A stretch of DNA of 64,000 bases. It comes from Apodospora peruviana. Taxonomy: Eukaryota > Ascomycota > Sordariomycetes > Sordariales > Lasiosphaeriaceae. How positions within the stretch are numbered: position 1 is the stretch's first letter; every line of letters starts with the position of its first letter. Below the pieces are notes generated by a model. It was not told the DNA's origin and ran no database searches. It saw only the letters and a list, made by a program, of their open reading frames with translations. Shown here in pieces: positions 47,707 through 58,070 of this stretch. Made by a program: the position numbers and the translations under genes. The DNA lies in NCBI GenBank assembly GCA_033439685.1, contig JAUEDM010000001.1:434001-498000 (forward strand), written 5' to 3'.

Positions 47707-49270
47707 GAGGGTAAACAGATATGTTGGGAAGGAATTGACTTGTTTTAATCCTGTTGTGGCTCAGTTCAAGTTGTCATAGCTTCTGAAGGCGTAAACCATA
47801 AACGGGTATCCAACGTCGTTCCACTATCTTGTGGGTTGCCCTGAAACCTTCACAAACTGTATGGCTGGAGCGACGGTAAGATCCAAGACAGGGTATCACG
47901 ACCCAAATGGCTGGCTCGCTGTGCTATCGGGTGGTTGAAAGAGCTTGGGACGCTCGCTTCAGGCGGCGCGACGAGCTCAATCGCAAGGCGACGGCGGGGA
48001 GATGATGTCGTGGACTGGTGGGTGTGCGAGTGGCGCCACGTGGGGGAACGAGACACAGGCGTTGCGCACCCGATAGGTTAAAGCTGTTTTTCCGCGATCC
48101 TTTGTGCGAAAAGATATAGCGACGATTGCTGAGGTTATTCGAATGGAAAATCGGGTTGTAGGAAGTGGGTAAGTGGCGCCAACATTCAAGCTTCCCGAGT
48201 GATGTCAACCGACACTGCCTGGGCATGCTTGTCAGCCATTGGCTAAGTGGGGCCTCCAGCCCAGTCTCAACCGGCCGAGGCTTTGTTCCTTTCTCCAGGG
48301 CATCCTCCAATTCATGCCTGGCACCAGCTTCCCCTTTCCCCACTCTGAGAGCCTGAGCTTCCATCCTCCTTCAACCTTCGTCCGCACATAAGATATTCAA
48401 CATATTGAATTACGACTGGTGAAATATGCCGTAATTTTTTTTTCACGATGGCTACTGTGTTCATTGAATATGGCGTTTCAAGATATATGACGTAATCCAT
48501 GGCTTCGATTAGGTCCCTCGCTCCTGTAACCCTCATCGTCTGTCTCCTGTTTCCGGAGTGATTAATCATCATTCAGGGGGAAACTCGTCCTCTCTAGGTT
48601 GTCCCTGACCGACGAGCTGTTTGAAAGTCATAAGATTATACAAGACCTTCAAGAGCCCGTGTCTTGCCAAAGCTCTCTGTTGAGCAGGGAGCTGCCAATT
48701 GGCATATGGTTAACTCCCGTAAGCGAACCTCTCACTGCGATTAAACTCGGTATGCCACTCTTCATGGTCGACAAAACGGATTCCGCCGTGAAACCCGGAG
48801 TCCGAGATCAATTGCCTTTCAAAATCTACCGTCAAACATGTTATAGATCCCCGCATATCTGCAGCAACACTTGGTCGTACGGATCTCCTCACATCGGGTG
48901 GGGAAACTGACGACGAGAAAGAGGGGCTACCCTGATAGACAATGACCTAGCTTGAGATAGATATGTCGAAACCCGTCCACATGAACCTTCTCGAGGTGGC
49001 ACGATATTTTTGCTGGGTTCATCGATACCACATTCAGGGGTACCCGGACCATATCAGCTTACCTGCTTTCTCAAATCGCTAATACGAAATTCCTACCTTG
49101 GGTTATCATTATCACCGATATTCTGCTTAGGAATCTGGCCTGTCGACCTAAGTCCAGGCACCTACTTCAAGTTGCTTTAGAGTATAAATAAGAGGGAAAG
49201 AGTGTCAACACGTCCTTCTCTCACAACCTCATAACGCACCTCACCTAGCTCTAAACTCATATTTTCAATC
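47707..49270. other. Divergent promoter region
   Basis: This 1.6 kb lies between the CorA start and the DUF3237 start. The frames at about 47924-48572 are not supported by start context or domains. The right end carries a TATA box (separate entry). Confidence 0.5.
49183..49190 (+). promoter_or_regulatory. TATA box of the DUF3237 gene
   Basis: TATAAATA lies 81 bases before the start codon and is followed by an A/C-rich leader with CTCACAACC-type sequence. The spacing is what is expected of a core promoter with a short leader. Confidence 0.6.
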
Positions 49271-50075
49271 ATGTCCGGCTTTCCCAAGCTCATCCCAGCC
49301 TTCACGATCCACGTAAGTCTCGTCTCCTCCCCCTGATCTCATACCCCTACATGCATCCTACCCAGCTAGTCTTCTATTTCCCAACCATGTTCAACACAAT
49401 CTCTCGCTTATACACTCGGATATCAACCCGACCTCATATCTAAATCCATCTCTCCCTCCATATCTCTCCTCCAACCTGCAACTAACACCCAACCCACCCC
49501 TTTTGTTACTCACTAACAACCCCTTCCCCCTTTTTTCCTTATAGGTGGTCATAGACCCCCCCTCAGCAATCGGCCCCGTCGCCCACGGCAACAACCTCCT
49601 CCACGTAGTAATCAAACCCAATGCCGGCTCCATCACTTCAGTCGACAACTACCCAATCAGGCTGGATGCCGAGTTCGCCCACGGGTCCGACTTCATCCGC
49701 ATGGACCCGGATGGCAAGCATGTCCGCCTCGAGGTGCACTCGGCGATCCGCGACAAGCAGACCAACGGTCTTCTGAGATTCAACTACACGGGCATCATCA
49801 ATACCGATGTGAGCGCCGGGTCCGCTGCTGGCAAGATCTTTACCGGTTCCCCCGAAGCCAAGACGACCGATTTTGGCGAGGCCTGTGTGTTTCCCCTTTA
49901 CTTTCCCTACGAACTGTAACTGACGGGAGACAAAGTCATCCACGCAACGTTCGAGACTGGTGTCCCTGAGTTGGCGGCGATTCAGCATAAGCTCTTTGTT
50001 GGCGGGGGGAGGTTTATTCTCGAGGAGGGCAAGCCGACTGTTGTTGAGTATAAGCTTAGTGAGGTTGTTAACTAG
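49271..50075 (+). CDS. DUF3237 family small protein
   Basis: Three exons, 49271-49312, 49545-49884 and 49936-50075, give 173 residues. The first intron is long for this window (232 nt) and has a CACTAACAA branch site. The second is 51 nt and its skipping or retention would truncate the protein. The sequence (HGNNLLHVVIKPNAGSI, YPIRLDAEFAHGSDFIRMDPDGKHVRLEVHSAIRD, LLRFNYTGIINTD, FETGVPELAAIQHKLFVGGGRF) fits the single-domain DUF3237/UPF0311 beta-barrel family, whose biochemical role is not established. No signal peptide is seen. The joined end is ...KPTVVEYKLSEVVN. A clear TATA box suggests a regulated rather than constitutive promoter, which is inference. Confidence 0.82.
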
Positions 50076-50271
50076 GGAATCCTGTATATGTCACTTAGCA
50101 GAAGCAGTCACTTGGTATAAACATCAATGTGAAAATGCCCCGAAGAACATGGTTTATGTCATTTATAGGACCGAACCATAGCTAGAATAATTCCGAAAAA
50201 GACCCATCCTTATTCAACGAAAATGCAGTGACCTGAATAACCCATATACCTAACCACCACTCCTTCTAGAC

Positions 50272-51978
50272 CTAGTTCGAAGGAGCAGGCAAGCCAGCCT
50301 TCTGAACGAGCAACTGTCCAATCTGGACATTGGCAGTCTCGTATGCCTTTGAGCCATGCGGGAACGTGCCAAGCGCAGCCCAGAGATCGATCAGCGGCTG
50401 CATCGGCTCCAGGTCCGCCTTCTTCAGCAGATTCAGAGTAGTCGCAGTCAAGATGAAGTGACTAAAACAACTATTCATGGACTTTTCCAAATCCAGCTTG
50501 AACATGTCTTCGAAGTGCGACCAGTACAGATGCGCATAAACGCGGAACATCTGACGGAAGATGGTCTGGCACGTCTCAAAGAAGTTAGGCGGAAATCCGC
50601 TGCGCCGGCCGACCCAGTCCTGACTCTGGTCAGGCATAGGGGTGCAGAAGGCCGGGTTGTCGGCGTACGAGACGCCCGCCGGGTCGGTGGGGAAGATGGC
50701 CGCGTCGTCAATCTTGCCCGAGATATAGCGCTGAACCAGGCTGAAGTACTCGTAGGCTGGGATCTCGACGGGCTGCAGGCGCGAGTTCAGCCAGGTGAAG
50801 GAGTGATTGCTGTTTCGGTCAGCGACATAATCCGTCAGTAGTTGGCAACCAAGAAACCTACACTCCAGCAGACATCTTGGGACAGCTGCGCGGGTTGCAG
50901 ATAGATGAGCCATCTTCCTCCTTGTCGTGAACGAGGCGGATAAACGTTATTAACATGCGCCAGTGGTCGACAACTATTCAAAAACGTTAGAATGGGCCAA
51001 CCCTGAGTGAAAGGTGTTGGCTTGCCTTGGTGAGCAACCCACTCGCCCATCTCCACCGTCTTAGGTTTGGCACTCAGGGTGAGAAAGTTGCCCTTGACAA
51101 TGTGCTTGGCATAGTTGGCGTTAAGCCACAAGGGCTTCACGGCGGGAAGGTGATAGGAAGCGAGGATTTCCTCCGCAGAGGGGATCGCGCCGCTGGACTG
51201 ATCCATCCCGATGGTCTCTGCAAGCGAAGGCGAGCTTGGAAGAGGTGGAAGTTTCACTGCGAGACTCGATGTGGATCGATTGCCTTCGGAGAGATTGGAG
51301 GTAGGAGATGGTGACTGTGTTTCGCCAGGTGAAGTTGGGCTTCTCTGTCCTCTGAACCGAGCGTTGCTGCCATGGTCTCGGTCAGCTCATTTGGTTCGAA
51401 AATAGGTAGGTATTATACGCGGACCGGGCTGATGTGATGTTTGAAGTCAAACAGCTGTTGAACCAAACAACTCCCATCGGCCCGCTTCACGTCATCGCTT
51501 GATGATATGACTGACCGTGAAAACGCACTTGCTTGTGGACTTCTAGATCGAAAGATCAGGTGGAAATATCAACTGTATTGAAATGTTATTAAAGTCGAGA
51601 TATAGCCTTGTAGGAACTATCCGCGGCAATATGGAGGAAGCGCCCCTAGAAGCTCATGATGTCGCGGGTGTACGGAGAAGTGGGAGGAAGTCACAGGTGG
51701 AAAAGTAGTGCTCAGGTGATTTTGTTGTAAGGGTCGGTGAAGGTGAAGGTGTGTTTGAATTTGGCGATATGCTACAGCGCCCCCTGCCCCTGTGGATAGC
51801 TGATTCAAGACGAGCAGCTACAGTGGGGTATGAGGGACAGTGTGTTTATAAGACTTGTGATATCGACGGGCGACCATTTGACTGCTCAAAAGAGCAAACA
51901 AATGTTATTTGCATGGAAGGAAGGTCGTGGATGTTCGATCCGCTCGAATACTCACATTCCAGAGAAGAGGTTTGACAT
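50272..51978 (-). CDS. mob-2: MOB kinase activator, MOB-2 type
   Basis: Four exons on the minus strand, 51978-51956, 51366-51026, 50973-50862 and 50809-50272, give 337 residues in phase. MOB-2 proteins bind and activate NDR-family kinases (COT1/Cbk1) that control polar growth. The Mob domain includes VKPLWLNANYAKHIVKG and EMGEWVAHQ. The zinc ligands are a C-x4-C pair (CNPRSC) and an H-x4-H pair (HLYWSH). The N-terminus MSNLFSGINARFRGQRSPTSP is Ser/Pro-rich. Exon 1 is only 23 nt and is followed by a 589-nt intron, supported by a GTGAGT donor and a CTGAC branch site. Intron 2 begins with GC (AAG|GCAAGC), not GT. Placing it in MOB-2 rather than MOB-1 rests on remembered similarity to yeast Mob2, including WLNSRLQPVEIPAYEYFSL. 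It is divergent with leo1, 539 bases apart. Confidence 0.85.
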
Positions 51979-52517
51979 GTTCAGACCGAGCAGACACAGC
52001 TCACGGAGCACCAATAGCACGAAAAGCACCGCGGCGTGCCTCTCCACTGGAGGGCAGTTTTGATTGTTTTGGCGCTCGTCAGATCGATTTGATTGAAGAA
52101 GATTCTTGGTGATGTATAGAAAGGGAGGTTGTTATGTGTTTATTCGACCCCGAAAACAAAGTCGTTCGGTGGTGGTGAGGTGAGTGTTAGGCGACAGGTC
52201 GCTGAAGCAGCTGCATTGGAGGGGACATCCCCGCGGTCTGCTGCGCCACATGTGCCTTATCGTTATCGCGAGACCCACCGCTCGGCTGCCACTGAACATT
52301 GAAAGCGCTCCTATTGTCTGTGCCACACTTTTTTCATGTGGTTGCGGAACAGCTAGCTGCAGTGTCGCGACGCAGTCCCCATCGACGAACCACTTTCTTT
52401 TGACCTCGAACGCTTTCCAACTTCTCCGTTGCTCAACCACACACCAATTTCGAACATTGAGTATTGAATATCGCAACCCCGGAAGCAATACTTTTAGCAC
52501 CCCAAAAGTCACACAAG
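51979..52517. promoter_or_regulatory. Shared divergent promoter of mob-2 and leo1
   Basis: 539 bases separate the two start codons. No ORF or known motif stands out. The region presumably carries both promoters and leaders. Confidence 0.4.
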
Positions 52518-53858
52518 ATGTCCGAATCCGAAGAGCCCATTGACAACCACTCCGATGGAGGCGATGACCTTTTCGGCGACGGCGACGACGACGCTCCGCT
52601 CTCAGAGGTTGAGAACGTACTTAGTGACCGAGATCTAGCCTCAGACCGTGATGAGGATGACGACGACGACCAACGCGACCGCCGCCACTATGGAGAGCAA
52701 CAGGAGGAACCCACAGAGTTCCGTGACACTCTCGTCACGGAGGTGCCCATGTATCGGCATCGCATCCCGCGATCAAAGGACAACAACGTAAGTTCAGCTT
52801 TTTCTAATGACTTAAAGATTAGTCCCGTGCTAATATTGTGCCCACAGCTTGTCTCGCTACGCGTCCCCGAATTCCTCAAGATCAACCCCAGGGAGTACAA
52901 GGCCGAAACCTGGAAGCCATCCAAATGGGATCTCCAAAACGCAAACTCCGAAAGCCCAAAGCCGTCAGTGCTGTTCCGCCGCGACCCAAAAACGGGCAAG
53001 ATGCAAAGCAACACCAACATCTACAGGTGGAACGACGGCTCGACCACGCTCGCCGTTGGCGATGAGCACTACGAGATCCAGACGAAGCGGCTCGCGCCAC
53101 CACTGAACAAGCCGTACCAGGAGGTTCAGGACACCCACTACTACGCGGCAGCCGCCCATCTGACGACCAATTCCCTGTTGATTATCGGTCACTTCGCGGA
53201 ACAGTACACGGTCAGGCCCAACGACGTGTTCCAAGACCACGCGCTAGAGCGGCTGAAGGCCACCCTGGCAGAGGACGCAAAGAAGAAGCAAGGCGCTTCC
53301 GAGATGATAGTCGTGCCTAAGGAGGATCCCGCCCTCCAGCAGAAGCAAGCCGAACTAGCGGAGAAGGAGCGGGCCAAGGCGCAGCGTCGTCGTGAGACTG
53401 CCGCAGCGCGGGTTGATGGGGCTGGTAGCCGGTATAAGGGCGGTGCGCTGTCAATTGGTGACCTCGAGGGTGGACGACGGGGAGCAGCAGGTGCCGGTGG
53501 GAGGAAGCGTGGTGCGCCTGGCGGTGGCAAGAAGAAGCACCGTCATCCTGAATATGATTCGGATGATGATCTTCCAAGTGGGGCTCGCCAGAACGATAAT
53601 TACGACATGGAGGATGGGTTCCTGGTTGACAGCGATGAAGATGAGGAGGTTGAGGATGATGAGGAGGAAGAGGAGATTCTTGATGACGAAGACGAAGATG
53701 AGGCTCCTAGGACAAAGCGCCGGAAGACGACACCGGCTCCTGCCGCTGACGAAGACGCTGATGCGGAGGGAGATTTGGATGACGGAGATGTCCCGGCTCA
53801 TGAGGCCGCGTCATCCCGTCGTCGGAGGCACATTATCGATGATGACGATGAGGAGTGA
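52518..53858 (+). CDS. leo1: Leo1, subunit of the Paf1 transcription elongation complex
   Basis: Two exons, 52518-52787 and 52848-53858, give 426 residues. Leo1 acts in the nucleus with Paf1, Ctr9, Cdc73 and Rtf1 on elongating RNA polymerase II and histone marks. The N-terminus is strongly acidic (Asp/Glu-rich to about residue 65). The Leo1 core follows: PMYRHRIPRSKDNN, then LVSLRVPEFLKINPREY, TNIYRWNDGSTTLAVGDEHYEI and THYYAAAAHLTTNSLLIIGH. A Lys/Arg/Ala-rich helix (about 270-325) and a long acidic tail ending DDDDEE complete it. The intron is 60 nt and has no in-frame stop, so a retained form would add 20 residues between NN and LVSLR. The start is ATG at MSESEEP. Confidence 0.93.
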   Translation: MSESEEPIDNHSDGGDDLFGDGDDDAPLSEVENVLSDRDLASDRDEDDDDDQRDRRHYGEQQEEPTEFRDTLVTEVPMYRHRIPRSKDNNVSSAFSNDLKISPVLILCPQLVSLRVPEFLKINPREYKAETWKPSKWDLQNANSESPKPSVLFRRDPKTGKMQSNTNIYRWNDGSTTLAVGDEHYEIQTKRLAPPLNKPYQEVQDTHYYAAAAHLTTNSLLIIGHFAEQYTVRPNDVFQDHALERLKATLAEDAKKKQGASEMIVVPKEDPALQQKQAELAEKERAKAQRRRETAAARVDGAGSRYKGGALSIGDLEGGRRGAAGAGGRKRGAPGGGKKKHRHPEYDSDDDLPSGARQNDNYDMEDGFLVDSDEDEEVEDDEEEEEILDDEDEDEAPRTKRRKTTPAPAADEDADAEGDLDDGDVPAHEAASSRRRRHIIDDDDEE

Positions 53859-54207
53859 GTTTTGTGGGTGGGATGAACAGTTTGTATATTAAAAGATCTA
53901 TCTTGACAGCTTTGGCGCATGGGTGGGGGGTGTTTTTATGGTTTAAGGCGTATTTTATCCTGGCAATTCAAATTGGCCTTTTAAAGGAGGAAGAAATATG
54001 CTTAACTTTTTCAAGACCGTCGTTATGTGACTGGATTATTTTTACGATGTCCATCTCGAATATCATATATTCAACACAGCCCATTATAATCTCACAACTA
54101 GCGCCGCATCCTCTCCTAAAGACACAACTGTGAATGCTGTTTTCGTCTTCCATTCTATATACACCTAACACTTGTTTGAATTTCCTTGGGTATATACGTT
54201 TAAAAGT
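53859..54207. other. Spacer between convergent leo1 and palC
   Basis: About 350 A/T-rich bases contain the 3' ends of both transcripts. No gene is seen. Confidence 0.5.
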
Positions 54208-55745
54208 TCAATAATAACTTGGCGTCCCCGTCCCCGATCTCAGGCCCCCGTAGTCGCCCTGCGTTCCAGGAAACGCTCCCACGGGCACCGGTGATGGGGA
54301 CGGCACGAGGGTATCGTCGTCCGAGCTGCCACCACCAACATCATCCAACCGATCCGGCGGAGCGCGCATACTCTCTAACGTATAAGCGTCCAGTAACGGC
54401 GGCTGAAACGGCTTGAGGGTGTAGAACTCCCTGCCGGACGGCATCTGGGCGAATAATGGCCCCGTTGGAGGGATCGGTTGCGTGAGCATCTTTCCGTTCG
54501 TCAGTACTTTGCCTCGTATCTAACACAAACGAAGAAGAAGAAAAAACAGACCGTATCATTCTGCTTCGTCCATTTTGATTCCAACATCTCCAGCACTCTA
54601 ATCTCCTCCAACTTTCCCGCATCAGCGCCCCAGTTCGACCCCTTTTCAACTTTCCTGTCCTCCCTCTTCTCAGTCCACTCTTTCTTCAGCTTACTTCCCA
54701 ACCCAAACCCACTTCCACTCCTTCCCTTTTTCAAATCTTCCTGCTTACGCTCAACACCTAATTCCTGCAACCCGGCATGTAACCAAGCAATCGCCTCCCC
54801 AGTCTGGCCATCATGCTCCTTATCGATACCAAACAGACGACAAGCCTTGGCACGACTCGTCCTCCTCAAATCGTCTAGATACTTTATGAGCGACTCGTTC
54901 ACTTTCCCCGGCTTGCCGGCGCTCGCGCAGAGGGAATGCGCCTGGGCGGCATGTTCGCTAGCGGCTAGACATAGTCTTGCAAAGAGGTGCGCCCGCACTT
55001 TGGGGATCGTAGGCGCCTTGTACATCCATTCTGTATCGTTCTGGTTACGGTCTTGCGCTACGATTGCTGGATAGGGGTCGTCTTTTAGGACTGCTAGCAG
55101 GGTAGCTTCCGCCAATGCAAGCTCGCACTGCGCGCGACAGGCGGCGGGCGACAAGTCGACGCATGGAAGTGCAGATGTCACTGACTCGGCGCGCGAGGCC
55201 AGATAGTCGTATATAGATGCGGCGTCGAGGAGGTTCTTGGTGGCTGCTGCGACGGCGGTCTGGCGCTGCGCGGTGCCGACTGGTGCTGTGGAGGTCACGT
55301 AGAGCGGATGAAGAGCTGTGCGCGCTTGGAGAGTGTAGGTATTCGCTAACGCGGAGAGCGCGAAGATGATTTCATACTCCAGTGAGTTAATCTTGACGCG
55401 AGGAGGTTCTTTGCCCGGGATGGGGTTATCGGCGAGCATGGGGCGCCATTCTATTGCTGGCGCGGTTTTCAGGACAACGTTGATCTCGTCGCCGGAGATG
55501 GTGTGCCGGGACAGACCGGCATCGATGGCGAAGATGTAGGGAGTGTAAGACGTGAGACTGGAGACGACGGAGGAGAGGTTGGATGCTTGGGATTGGGGAG
55601 GGAGGCGTTTATGTGATTTGAGGGTGTCGCGGACTACACCCCGACGCGTGGAAGCGTTTAACGGGAGTGAGGGGTGGGATTCGCAGGAGAAGGAGTGTGA
55701 GAAGGAGAAGGCTGAGGTTGTTGGGAGGGTGAATGGGTACGGCAT
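54208..55745 (-). CDS. palC: PalC, pH-response regulator with BRO1 domain
   Basis: Two exons on the minus strand, 55745-54552 and 54489-54208, give 491 residues. PalC belongs to the ambient pH pathway that leads to PacC cleavage. In Aspergillus it is recruited to plasma-membrane pH-signalling sites and links them to ESCRT-III. The start MPYPFTLPTTSAFSF and the BRO1 domain cover most of exon 1 (NSLEYEIIFALSALANTYTLQAR, AATKNLLDAASIYDYLASRAESV, AHLFARLCLAASEHAAQA). The second exon gives the typical tail with FAQMPSGREFY, TLKPFQPPLLDAYTL and AMR-like ESMRAPP. The intron is 62 nt (GTCTGT donor). An open frame runs 42 codons further upstream without an ATG before MPYP other than a distant one, so this start is preferred. 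The length is close to that of A. nidulans PalC. Confidence 0.9.
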
Positions 55746-56210
55746 TGTGACTAGATACTTTCTGGTGTTTATTGGAGCTCTGGTCAGAGAGGATGAGGAG
55801 AGATGAAGTTGAATTTCTTGGCGATAGCCATCCGAAACACCCCTCAATGAAGTTGAAGTCCACTTATACACATCTCAGTTGGGGTATAATAAAGCTCCGA
55901 ATAGGCGTCTTGATAATGAGGGGCAGGCCTAGGTATGCAGCTATAGCTCCAGATTGAGGGACCAGATACAGTGACATCACAGGTGCGACAAGTGCTGTCG
56001 GCCCGTGTGGATTTCCTTCACAACGTGTCCGCGAGTGTTCAACCCCTGTCGACAACTTTTTTGGGGGGTCCTGGGGAAGCTCCACCAAAACCCCGGACGA
56101 CAGATTGCTAAAACCGACAACTCCTGAATTCCTCACGCGTCAACATCAACATCAGGCCTTGCCCACTCGATGCAGCCGTCCATTTCTTTACCTCTGCAAC
56201 TTTGGTGACA
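55746..56210. promoter_or_regulatory. Shared divergent promoter of palC and the ALG6 gene
   Basis: 465 bases separate the two start codons. I saw no clear PacC site (GCCARG) or TATA box by eye. Confidence 0.4.
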
Positions 56211-58070
56211 ATGGCCGGACCGTCACCTTCTCCTCACAAGCCTCGGCGTAAGGCGGCAGCCAAGCGAGCAGGCGGCAACCATGACTCCAGTAGCAGTCGC
56301 CCGATCACCGCCGACGCTCACATCATGAAGCCATCTTTTCCGTTAGCAGCTTTCCTCTGGCCCGCAAGAGGCACGACCTCGCAATGGGAGCTGCTTCCCT
56401 TGATATTAATGGCTGTCGGCCTATTTCGGTGGGCCGCGGGACTCTGGGGCTATTCCGGTATGCCTCGGACGCTTACCTCGTATCCACGCAAGAAACTGAT
56501 GGCAGCCGCTGCCGGTGGTCCAGGATTCGAGAAACCGCCCATGTTCGGCGACTACGAAGCCCAAAGGCATTGGATGGAGATTACGACACAGCTGCCCGTC
56601 TCGCAGTGGTATTTTCACGACCTGCCCTGGTGGGGGCTCGACTACCCGCCTTTAACAGCATACCACAGCTGGCTCTGCGGCAAGATCGGGTCTCTGATCG
56701 ACCCCTCGTGGTTCGCGCTGTACACGTCGCGCGGCTCAAACGACCAGACACTCAAGATCTTCATGCGAGGCACCGTTGTCGTGTCGGAGTACCTGATCTA
56801 CATCCCTGCGGTGGTCGTTTTCGTCAGGCGGTTCAGCAGGCTCAGTGGTGTCGCGAACTGGACCGCGTCCGTGGCTCTGGTTGCGATTCTTATGCAGCCG
56901 GCCACTATCCTCATCGATCATGTTCATTTTCAGTACAACACTGTCATGCTCGGGTTTGTGCTGGCTAGCATGTCAAGCATGTTGGCAGGTCGATATCTCT
57001 GGTCGGCCGTCTTCTTCGTCGCGGCGCTGGGGTTCAAGCAAATGGCGCTCTATTACGCGTTTTCTGTGTTTGCTTACCTTCTCGGAAACTGCCTGTTTCC
57101 CCGGGTCAACGTCGCCCGATTTATTGGTATTGCTACGGTCACGGCTATATCGTTCGCGATACTGATTCTCCCCTTGGTGTTGGGCACGTTCTCTGACGTG
57201 AGACGCGGAATTGATGCGCGTCCGGACTTAGATGGACCGCATCCACCCTTGCCACTATTCCCCTGGATCGTGAACTACATGGACACGGAGGCCTTTTACT
57301 ACCCGATCGTTGAGCAGATGGTCCAGATGGTCCACCGGGTCTTCCCGTTCGCGCGCGGCCTGTTCGAGGACAAGGTCGCCAACTTTTGGTGCGCGCTGAA
57401 CTTGGTGGTCAAGCTCAAGCAGTACCCGTCCGAGCTACTGCAGAGGGCTGCGTTGGTTGCCACGCTCGCATCGATCATCCCGCCGAATCTTATCCTCTTC
57501 TTTCGACCGAATAAGCTCCTGCTGCCGTTGGCTTTCGCGACCACGGCGTGGGGCTTTTTCCTGTTCAGTTACCAGGTGCACGAGAAGAGCGTGCTCCTGC
57601 CGCTGATGCCCATGACTGTGTTGTTAGCGGGCAAGCACGGGCTGGGCAAGGACATGCGCGCGTGGGTTGGGTTTGCGAACCTGCTTGGTTGCTGGACCAT
57701 GTTCCCGCTACTGCAGCGTGTTGAGCTTAGGGTGCCGTACGCGGTTCTGACGCTCCTGTGGGCGTACCTCGTCGGACTGCCGCCCACTTCGCTGAGCGCG
57801 TACTTTGCGGACGGGTCGAGTCTCTGGGCCCAGTGGGGCACGGCTCTCGTTCACGGCGCATTCTATCTGGCGATGGGGATGTGGCATGTTTTGGAGATGT
57901 TCCTCAAGCCACCGGCTGATAAGCCCGACTTGTGGGTTGTGGCGAATGTCGGGGTTGGAGCTGTTGGGTTCTCACTGTGCTATCTGTGGTGTCTGGGAAA
58001 GCTAGTGGTGGAGAGTGATATCCTGCCAAGATCGTGGGTTGGGAAGAAGGGGAAGAGTAAGACTCTATGA
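56211..58070 (+). CDS. ALG6: ALG6 alpha-1,3-glucosyltransferase (dolichyl-P-Glc:Man9GlcNAc2-PP-dolichol)
   Basis: This is a single exon of 619 residues. The enzyme adds the first glucose to the lipid-linked oligosaccharide for N-glycosylation, inside the ER membrane, with dolichyl phosphate glucose as donor. It is a GT-C protein with many hydrophobic spans. Family landmarks near the first lumenal loop are MFGDYEAQRHWMEITTQLP and PWWGLDYPPLTAYHSWL, with IDHVHFQYNTVMLGF and ALGFKQMALYYAF further on, and FSYQVHEKSVLLPLMP in the C-terminal third. A basic N-terminal tail (HKPRRKAAAKRAG) faces the cytosol and the end is a basic KKGKSKTL, which resembles a dilysine-type ER signal only loosely. The start is the ATG at MAGPSPSPHK. 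ALG8 is the nearest alternative, but the landmarks fit ALG6. Confidence 0.92.
   Translation: MAGPSPSPHKPRRKAAAKRAGGNHDSSSSRPITADAHIMKPSFPLAAFLWPARGTTSQWELLPLILMAVGLFRWAAGLWGYSGMPRTLTSYPRKKLMAAAAGGPGFEKPPMFGDYEAQRHWMEITTQLPVSQWYFHDLPWWGLDYPPLTAYHSWLCGKIGSLIDPSWFALYTSRGSNDQTLKIFMRGTVVVSEYLIYIPAVVVFVRRFSRLSGVANWTASVALVAILMQPATILIDHVHFQYNTVMLGFVLASMSSMLAGRYLWSAVFFVAALGFKQMALYYAFSVFAYLLGNCLFPRVNVARFIGIATVTAISFAILILPLVLGTFSDVRRGIDARPDLDGPHPPLPLFPWIVNYMDTEAFYYPIVEQMVQMVHRVFPFARGLFEDKVANFWCALNLVVKLKQYPSELLQRAALVATLASIIPPNLILFFRPNKLLLPLAFATTAWGFFLFSYQVHEKSVLLPLMPMTVLLAGKHGLGKDMRAWVGFANLLGCWTMFPLLQRVELRVPYAVLTLLWAYLVGLPPTSLSAYFADGSSLWAQWGTALVHGAFYLAMGMWHVLEMFLKPPADKPDLWVVANVGVGAVGFSLCYLWCLGKLVVESDILPRSWVGKKGKSKTL

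Noticed and set aside
47924..48572. Two minus-strand frames upstream of the CorA gene
   Set aside because: No domains; they fall in the promoter region between two divergent genes.
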